From Thermoproteota archaeon (GTDB lineage: Archaea > Thermoproteota > Thermoprotei_A > Sulfolobales > Desulfurococcaceae), in NCBI GenBank assembly GCA_013154205.1, contig JAADCY010000120.1:1-10332 (forward strand): DNA of 10,332 nt, in the 5' to 3' direction. Below, piece after piece: positions 6,111-10,332 of the stretch (position 1 is the stretch's first letter; each line of letters starts with the position of its first letter). Both the position numbers and the translations under genes were made by a program. Below the pieces are notes generated by a model. It did no database searches, had not been told where the DNA came from, and worked only from the letters and a program-made list of their open reading frames with translations.

Positions 6111-7706
6111 CTACTTGGGTATTAAATTAGTGTAACCGAGCTCTACCAGCGCCGACATTATATCGTTCCACATAGATATCGCGTCCTGGTATCTTTTCTG
6201 TTCATCAAGAGTTATGGCGTTTAGAATTACTTTTGCAAGTCTATCGGGAAGCTTCTTACGTATTACTTTAACCATGTTGGCATCATGATCTCCTATTACG
6301 GATAGGATATTAGACATTAGTTCCTCGGGCGGCAGTTTTCTCGTTGAACTTGTATAGCTGCGTAGGATCACTTCTAATCTCCTATGAATCTGGACTAGAT
6401 CGGGGTTTTCGATTAAGAATACTCTTAGTGGTACTGGTGTTCCATATAGGTTTTTGAGTATTAGTAGATTGACAAGTATTCTTGTCTTGAGCTTCTGTCT
6501 CGTGGCTGCGTAGAATAGTGTCAGCCCCAAGCTGTATACATCATAATTATATCCTGCCTTTCCCCTGATAAGGGCTAGAGGATCTGCATATTCGGGCGTC
6601 GATTTCTTTAACTCTATTGTTTCGTTGAACAGATGCGGTGTACCGACAAAATCACTGATTAGGGGAGCATAACCATATGGTTCTCCATCGTCTTCTTTCA
6701 AGAGAATATTCTGTGGCTTAATATCCATGTGTACATAGTGGTTTGCGTGTATTAGTCCTAATGCTCCTGAGGAGCGTATTGCGATAAATGCTACTTCTCT
6801 CGGGTCAAGCTTGTATTTCTTGATCCTACCATCTAGATCACCTAGATCTGCATAGTCTTCGATCACTATCGGCGGGCTTGACATGTATTCCTCCTCGGTG
6901 TATATGTCTCTAAGCACTATGATTGCCTTAGGGTACAGTATGTATTTTCTATAGACGAGAAGCTTATCAGCTAGTGCTTCATCATATCCTCTCAGCATCA
7001 GTGATTCACGTATACCTTGTTTATTTGAATGAGCTACTTCTAGTGAATTAAAGACTCCTTTTAACACTTCGTTAAGACCCATTGCTCTACTGCTGACAGC
7101 TAACGGTTTTCCCTCTATGGTTTTTTCTCTAGGTATTTTTACGGCGTATCTATACCCGAACCTGTCACGTCCTAGAAGAACATACATGTAGGCTCCTTTT
7201 TCCGTCAGGATCTTATCTATGTAGATGTCGTAAATCATTTTATTGAGCCATATATATGGTGGTTTCTCCTTGGATTTCTCCTGCTTACAGTTTATTACGT
7301 GTTCTTTTAACTGGTCGGGAAGCTCATCTATTGGGAGTAAACCCATACTGTATTTTACGAGGGGATTATTGGGGTATACTTCTTTGATAAAACTACTATA
7401 GGCTAGGCCCCCGATTATCTGTGTGCCTTCACGTGTTTCATAAACCATTCCGATTATGTTTGTTGAGTAGAGTAGGAGTCTTATTCTCCAAGAAGTATCT
7501 ATAGCACGTACAGTCACGTAGAGTACTTGGTCGTTTTTCGCAGCGTTAATAGCCTTGTTTTTTAGCTCGTCTATAAATTGGGCTAAATTAGCCTTCTTAT
7601 TAGCAACGATCATTTTTTGTTTGAGTAAAATCTGTGATAATACTACCGGGTCAACAAATATATTGCTTGAATCATCGATCCTCGAATACGGTCTTAGATC
7701 TACCAA
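6111..7706 (-). CDS. Hanks-type serine/threonine protein kinase with an unrecognised N-terminal domain
   Basis: This 531-aa protein has a kinase domain at about 170-515. Visible landmarks are a degenerate glycine loop (LLGRDRFGY, 177-185), the VAIK-type lysine K190, the catalytic loop HMDIKPQN (H326, D328, K330, N333), metal-binding D352 in DFV instead of DFG, a TPEY version of APE (370-373), and the subdomain IX aspartate D389 in YDVYSLG. All residues needed for phosphotransfer are present, so activity is expected despite DFV. The activation segment is short and contains T356, T363, S369 and T370. Residues 1-165 form a separate alpha/beta region with no motif known to me. The start is TTG, fixed by GGTGGAGG 4 nt upstream. 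There is no transmembrane segment, so it is cytosolic. It lies 90 nt downstream of the FHA gene on the same strand and probably phosphorylates the vWA/FHA partners. Confidence 0.93.
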   Translation of the reverse strand: MVDLRPYSRIDDSSNIFVDPVVLSQILLKQKMIVANKKANLAQFIDELKNKAINAAKNDQVLYVTVRAIDTSWRIRLLLYSTNIIGMVYETREGTQIIGGLAYSSFIKEVYPNNPLVKYSMGLLPIDELPDQLKEHVINCKQEKSKEKPPYIWLNKMIYDIYIDKILTEKGAYMYVLLGRDRFGYRYAVKIPREKTIEGKPLAVSSRAMGLNEVLKGVFNSLEVAHSNKQGIRESLMLRGYDEALADKLLVYRKYILYPKAIIVLRDIYTEEEYMSSPPIVIEDYADLGDLDGRIKKYKLDPREVAFIAIRSSGALGLIHANHYVHMDIKPQNILLKEDDGEPYGYAPLISDFVGTPHLFNETIELKKSTPEYADPLALIRGKAGYNYDVYSLGLTLFYAATRQKLKTRILVNLLILKNLYGTPVPLRVFLIENPDLVQIHRRLEVILRSYTSSTRKLPPEELMSNILSVIGDHDANMVKVIRKKLPDRLAKVILNAITLDEQKRYQDAISMWNDIMSALVELGYTNLIPK

Positions 7707-7710
7707 TTTT

Positions 7711-7718
7711 CCTCCACC
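7711..7718 (-). promoter_or_regulatory. Strong Shine-Dalgarno site that fixes the TTG start of the kinase gene
   Basis: The minus strand reads GGTGGAGG, 4 nt before TTG at 7706; no ATG or GTG is equally placed. A weak TATA-like stretch (TTAAATAT, 7768-7775) could allow a separate kinase transcript in addition to read-through from the FHA gene. Confidence 0.65.
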
Positions 7719-7796
7719 AATATACTAACAAATAATGAAAACAATTACGGATTAGTCGCTGAATATGATATTTAATTGCTTTATCGTTTAAGATGT

Positions 7797-8147
7797 TTAT
7801 TCTTCCTCTGTTTTTTCGACAAATGATACAGCGAGTATTGTTAGGCCAACAACGATTTGAGAGCCATCTTCGAGTTTAACCGGTTCTTTACCCTTAATGT
7901 CCTCGTTATTGACGAGTGTGCCATTAGTACTGCCTAGATCCTCGATATACCAGTCGCCGTCCTTGAAGAATATTCTTGCATGCCGACGGGAAACGTAAGG
8001 ATCCGGGATAACTATGTCGTTTGTAGGGTATCTTCCTAGTATGTACTCTCCGGGTTCTAGTATCCACTGGTTCTGCGGCATGAAGAAGTTGCTCTTAACA
8101 ACTGTTAGTTTTAGTAGCTTAGGCTTCTCTTCCTTTGATTCGCTCAT
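7797..8147 (-). CDS. Stand-alone FHA domain protein (ArnA-like, without zinc finger)
   Basis: At 116 aa the protein is little more than one forkhead-associated domain, a phosphothreonine-peptide binding module. The conserved FHA residues are all present: GR at 38-39, SRRH at 53-56 and LGSTNGT at 71-77; of these the arginine, serine and asparagine normally contact the phosphopeptide. The N-terminal 13 residues and the acidic C-terminus (EKTEEE) are probably flexible. Its ATG overlaps the stop of the vWA gene by 4 nt (ATGA), and AAGGTGA lies 6 nt upstream, so the two proteins are translationally coupled and probably act together. In Sulfolobus the FHA protein ArnA binds the vWA protein ArnB in a phosphorylation-dependent way; ArnA also has a zinc-binding segment, but this protein has no cysteine at all. 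The kinase gene follows. Confidence 0.96.
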   Translation of the reverse strand: MSESKEEKPKLLKLTVVKSNFFMPQNQWILEPGEYILGRYPTNDIVIPDPYVSRRHARIFFKDGDWYIEDLGSTNGTLVNNEDIKGKEPVKLEDGSQIVVGLTILAVSFVEKTEEE

Positions 8148-9394
8148 TCTTTGTCACCTTCTTCTTTTTTCTCTTTTTCGATTCTTCCAGATAAAATCTT
8201 TGATATTATGCTCGCCATCTCTTTCGTTACGTCTGGCGTGAATCCTTCTTCGTCGAGCATCTCTTTTATACTCATTGTCCTTGTGACAAGGTTCTTTGAG
8301 CCGAGGACTCGTGTTGCTTCGACTAGCTCTTCAAATTGTTTCTCGATCTCCTTTTTCTTAGGCTTCTTACCTACGCTCTCACTCAGGGCTAGTGCTGCCT
8401 TCACAGCTCTTACTTCGGCTTCAACGCTGTTGTCAACCATTATTTCTCCGGCCCGGCTCCTCTCTATTATGTTCAGCGAGAACTTGATAGGTTTGAGGAA
8501 CTCCTGTTCACCAGTCTCGGGGTTAACGTATGATATTGTGATTGATAATGCCTCATGGGTACCTGAGACCATAGGCTCGACGAGTAGTTCGCCAACGACA
8601 TCTATTACTTCGCCATAGTGGATATCGCCTATGTTTACCCTTGTCTCATTATCTATGGTGATTGCCTCTCTATTGTATATATTGACCTTAGTGTATGGCG
8701 ATGTTACGAAAGTGGCAACTATCTCTCTGGCACATAGTTCCCTAACTATTGATGTGTATTCATACATTGCTTTCTCGAGGGCCTCAGGATCGCGTGCGTG
8801 CTCAAATATCCCGTTGACTGTGCGCGCTATGTCGAGGAGGAGTTTCTCATTATATTTTTCACCGACACCTATGACTAGAGCCGTTCCTCCCGCTTCACGG
8901 AGCCTGCGAGCCATTTCCAAGATTTTCTTGGGTTTCTTAGGTCCTGATGTCGGTTCTCCATCAGTGATAAATATTGCTCTGACCGCTGAAACCGCTTTTG
9001 ACTCGATAAGCTTCTTCGTCTGCTCCGCAAGCACTTTTAATGCTTCGTAGATGTTTGTGCCGCTGTCAAGCTTCAGGGATACAATGGCTTTTTCAACAAG
9101 TTTCTTATCGGTGAAGGGCACTGGTTTCAATACTTCTTTTACCTTACCACAGAAACCATATACTCCTACGTAGTCCTTGTCTCGTATGAGCTCAAGTATT
9201 TTGAGCGCTGCTTGCTTAGCTCTAAATATTTTTTCGCCATCCATTGAGTAGCTTACATCTATCATTATCAGGAAAGCCACTGGCGGTGACGCGCTATAAA
9301 CACCTCTTATTGATAGTATGAAGGGCACTGTGTCTTCGACGCCTTCGATAACCTTGTCCTTGGCAGGCTTGAATGAGGCCTCTATAAGTTTCAT
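8144..9394 (-). CDS. von Willebrand factor type A domain protein (ArnB-like)
   Basis: This is a 416-aa cytosolic protein without a signal peptide or membrane span. The vWA domain (about 38-215) has a complete metal-ion-dependent adhesion site: DVSYS (D46, S48, S50), T113 in SGTNIYEAL and D145 in FITDGEPT. It is followed by a beta-rich region (about 220-310) and a helical C-terminal part (about 320-405) with a very charged tail (EKEKKEEGDKE). The order vWA, beta-sandwich, helices resembles Sulfolobus ArnB, a phosphoprotein partner of the FHA protein ArnA; that homology is inferred from architecture and linkage. Threonines in the segment 361-390 are possible phosphosites. The ATG start is supported by AAGGTGG 4 nt upstream. 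It is first in the vWA-FHA-kinase cluster and divergent from the inositol monophosphatase gene. No MoxR-type AAA partner is present. Confidence 0.95.
   Translation of the reverse strand: MKLIEASFKPAKDKVIEGVEDTVPFILSIRGVYSASPPVAFLIMIDVSYSMDGEKIFRAKQAALKILELIRDKDYVGVYGFCGKVKEVLKPVPFTDKKLVEKAIVSLKLDSGTNIYEALKVLAEQTKKLIESKAVSAVRAIFITDGEPTSGPKKPKKILEMARRLREAGGTALVIGVGEKYNEKLLLDIARTVNGIFEHARDPEALEKAMYEYTSIVRELCAREIVATFVTSPYTKVNIYNREAITIDNETRVNIGDIHYGEVIDVVGELLVEPMVSGTHEALSITISYVNPETGEQEFLKPIKFSLNIIERSRAGEIMVDNSVEAEVRAVKAALALSESVGKKPKKKEIEKQFEELVEATRVLGSKNLVTRTMSIKEMLDEEGFTPDVTKEMASIISKILSGRIEKEKKEEGDKE
8154..8160 (-). promoter_or_regulatory. Shine-Dalgarno site for the FHA gene, inside the vWA coding end
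   Basis: The minus strand reads AAGGTGA, 6 nt before the ATG at 8147, within the last codons of the vWA gene. Together with the ATGA overlap it supports translational coupling. Confidence 0.6.
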
Positions 9395-9398
9395 CGTA

Positions 9399-9405
9399 CC
9401 ACCTT
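9399..9405 (-). promoter_or_regulatory. Shine-Dalgarno site for the vWA gene
   Basis: The minus strand reads AAGGTGG, 4 nt before the ATG at 9394. Confidence 0.6.
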
Positions 9406-9433
9406 GTGTCTCTTCATTATATTACTAGTCCAA

Positions 9434-9445
9434 GAAATATAACTA
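9434..9445 (-). promoter_or_regulatory. Candidate TATA box of the vWA-FHA-kinase cluster
   Basis: TTATATTTC on the minus strand (9436-9443) predicts a transcript start near 9414, giving a leader of about 20 nt that contains the Shine-Dalgarno site. The neighbouring TAATATAAT (about 9417-9425) is an alternative but would place the start inside the coding region. Confidence 0.4.
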
Positions 9446-9453
9446 TGTACTGT

Positions 9454-9470
9454 TAAAATCCTATATATTA
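9454..9470 (+). promoter_or_regulatory. Candidate BRE/TATA promoter of the inositol monophosphatase gene
   Basis: TAAAATC (BRE-like) is followed by CTATATATTA. Usual spacing puts the transcript start near 9491, so the message would begin with its GGGGAG ribosome-binding site. Confidence 0.5.
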
Positions 9471-9490
9471 GGACTATACGGGTATGTTTA

Positions 9491-9496
9491 GGGGAG
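9491..9496 (+). promoter_or_regulatory. Shine-Dalgarno site supporting the TTG start of the phosphatase gene
   Basis: GGGGAG lies 7 nt before TTG at 9504. The ATG at 9508 is in another frame, and no ATG in the correct frame lies near, so TTG is the start. Confidence 0.55.
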
Positions 9497-9503
9497 ACCA
9501 TTA

Positions 9504-10316
9504 TTGGATGCGAAAGAACTGGAGAGGATCGCACGGAGACTGGCTGGCGAGGTAGCTGGTTATCTCCGCGATATTCATGGGACTAAAGGATTAGACGAGG
9601 TGCTTGGTAGAGGGGCTTCCGGAGATACTACTAGGAGAGCAGATCGTTTGGCTGAAAACTTCCTTATAGATCTTGTTAGGGCTGAGAGCCTCGATGTAAC
9701 CATAGTTTCTGAGGAAAAAGGCATTGTTAAACTTAGCGATAACCCTGAGCTCATACTTCTCACTGATCCCCTAGATGGTTCGCTTAACTATGTTCTCGGC
9801 ATACCTGTTGCAACCGTATCGGTTGTATTCTATGATATAAAGAAGCCTTTTCTAAGCAAGGCGTTAAGCGGTGCTGTAGCTAATGTGTTTGTTCGTGAAA
9901 TCTATAGTTTTGACGACGAGAACGTATTTGTTAATGGTACCGTGATGCATGAGAGACGTGAGCTGGAATCAGGGATCGCTACCGTATACACAAATGATCC
10001 GTCATTATTTATCGTCGTCGAGAAATACCTGCACGGACGTTATAGATTAGGATCGAGAATAAGGGTTCTTGGCTCAGCAGCTCTCGAATCAACGTATGCT
10101 GCGATTGGAAGGTTCTCGTTATTCATTAATAATACTGGGAAGCTCAGGAATCTTGACATTGCATGCGGCTATGCAATCGCTAAGAGGTTCGGCTTACCCG
10201 TTATTGATGTTGAGGGCAGGGAGATCGATGGTAGAACAGACGGTATTAGTAGGCTTAGATCGATGCTTATTGGTGGTAGAGAAATACTTGATTTCCCAAG
10301 GTTTCTTAGGGCTTGA
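9504..10316 (+). CDS. Inositol-1-monophosphatase family phosphatase (IMPase/FBPase-like)
   Basis: This 270-aa enzyme belongs to the metal-dependent, lithium-sensitive phosphatase superfamily and is of normal length. The metal and substrate motifs are all there: GASGDTTRRAD at 37-47, the metal ligands E70 and E71 in VSEEKG, DPLDGSLNY at 88-96 (D88, D91, S93) and D218 in NLDIACG near the C-terminus, where most relatives have WD. Archaeal members hydrolyse inositol 1-phosphate and often fructose 1,6-bisphosphate. Crenarchaea usually rely on a different, bifunctional FBP aldolase/phosphatase for gluconeogenesis, so an inositol role (inositol phospholipids or di-inositol phosphate) is more likely, but specificity cannot be read from sequence. 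TTG start with GGGGAG 7 nt upstream. It is divergent from the vWA cluster; it is not a protein phosphatase family and need not belong to that system. Confidence 0.94.
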   Translation: MDAKELERIARRLAGEVAGYLRDIHGTKGLDEVLGRGASGDTTRRADRLAENFLIDLVRAESLDVTIVSEEKGIVKLSDNPELILLTDPLDGSLNYVLGIPVATVSVVFYDIKKPFLSKALSGAVANVFVREIYSFDDENVFVNGTVMHERRELESGIATVYTNDPSLFIVVEKYLHGRYRLGSRIRVLGSAALESTYAAIGRFSLFINNTGKLRNLDIACGYAIAKRFGLPVIDVEGREIDGRTDGISRLRSMLIGGREILDFPRFLRA

Positions 10317-10332
10317 TTATTCTTTCGAGGCC

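Noticed and set aside
6111..9394. Interpretation as a bacterial TerY-P (vWA, PP2C phosphatase, kinase) triad
   Set aside because: No PP2C phosphatase or tellurium-resistance gene is present, and an FHA protein takes the middle place; the archaeal ArnA/ArnB comparison fits better.
9504..10316. The phosphatase gene as the protein phosphatase of the kinase module
   Set aside because: Its motifs are those of small-molecule inositol/sugar phosphatases, and it is divergently transcribed from its own promoter.

Overview
The window looks like a piece of a hyperthermophilic crenarchaeal chromosome, most likely from the Desulfurococcales; the genus is not determinable by eye. The reasons are an archaeal class I release factor (aRF1), an archaeal protein with duplicated PhoU and TrkA-C domains, an AbrB-PhoU regulator, frequent GTG and TTG starts, GGTG-type Shine-Dalgarno sites, TATA boxes about 25 nt upstream of starts, and an AT-rich background with one short GC-rich island of the kind that marks structured RNA in such genomes. 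There are ten well supported protein genes, one candidate structured RNA, and no insertion sequences, CRISPR array, rRNA or recognisable tRNA.

Layout: (1) 93-1712, minus strand: a YrdC-type threonylcarbamoyl-AMP synthase (t6A tRNA modification) followed 3 nt later by a polytopic membrane protein of the LPG-synthase-TM/UPF0104 family. (2) 1776-4546, plus strand, divergent from (1) across a short shared promoter: aRF1 (prf1), a PhoU/TrkA-C/PhoU/TrkA-C protein, and a 92-aa unknown. (3) 4547-4783, a convergent intergenic region that contains a roughly 72% GC imperfect hairpin ending in ACA, a possible small RNA. (4) 4784-5815, minus strand: an AbrB-PhoU phosphate-type regulator with a 12-bp palindrome in its promoter. 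(5) 5816-6110, AT-rich, no gene seen. (6) 6111-9394, minus strand: a vWA protein, an FHA protein overlapping it by 4 nt, and a Hanks-type Ser/Thr protein kinase 90 nt further on. (7) 9504-10316, plus strand, divergent from (6): an inositol monophosphatase family enzyme.

The most interesting unit is (6). A vWA scaffold, a phosphothreonine-reading FHA protein and a kinase encoded together form a plausible self-contained phospho-signalling module. It resembles the ArnB (vWA) / ArnA (FHA) pair of Sulfolobus, which is phosphorylated by Hanks-type kinases and controls archaellum expression, but here the kinase is linked and carries an unrecognised N-terminal domain of about 165 residues. The other genes are mostly information-processing and housekeeping functions (t6A modification, translation termination) plus phosphate/ion regulators.
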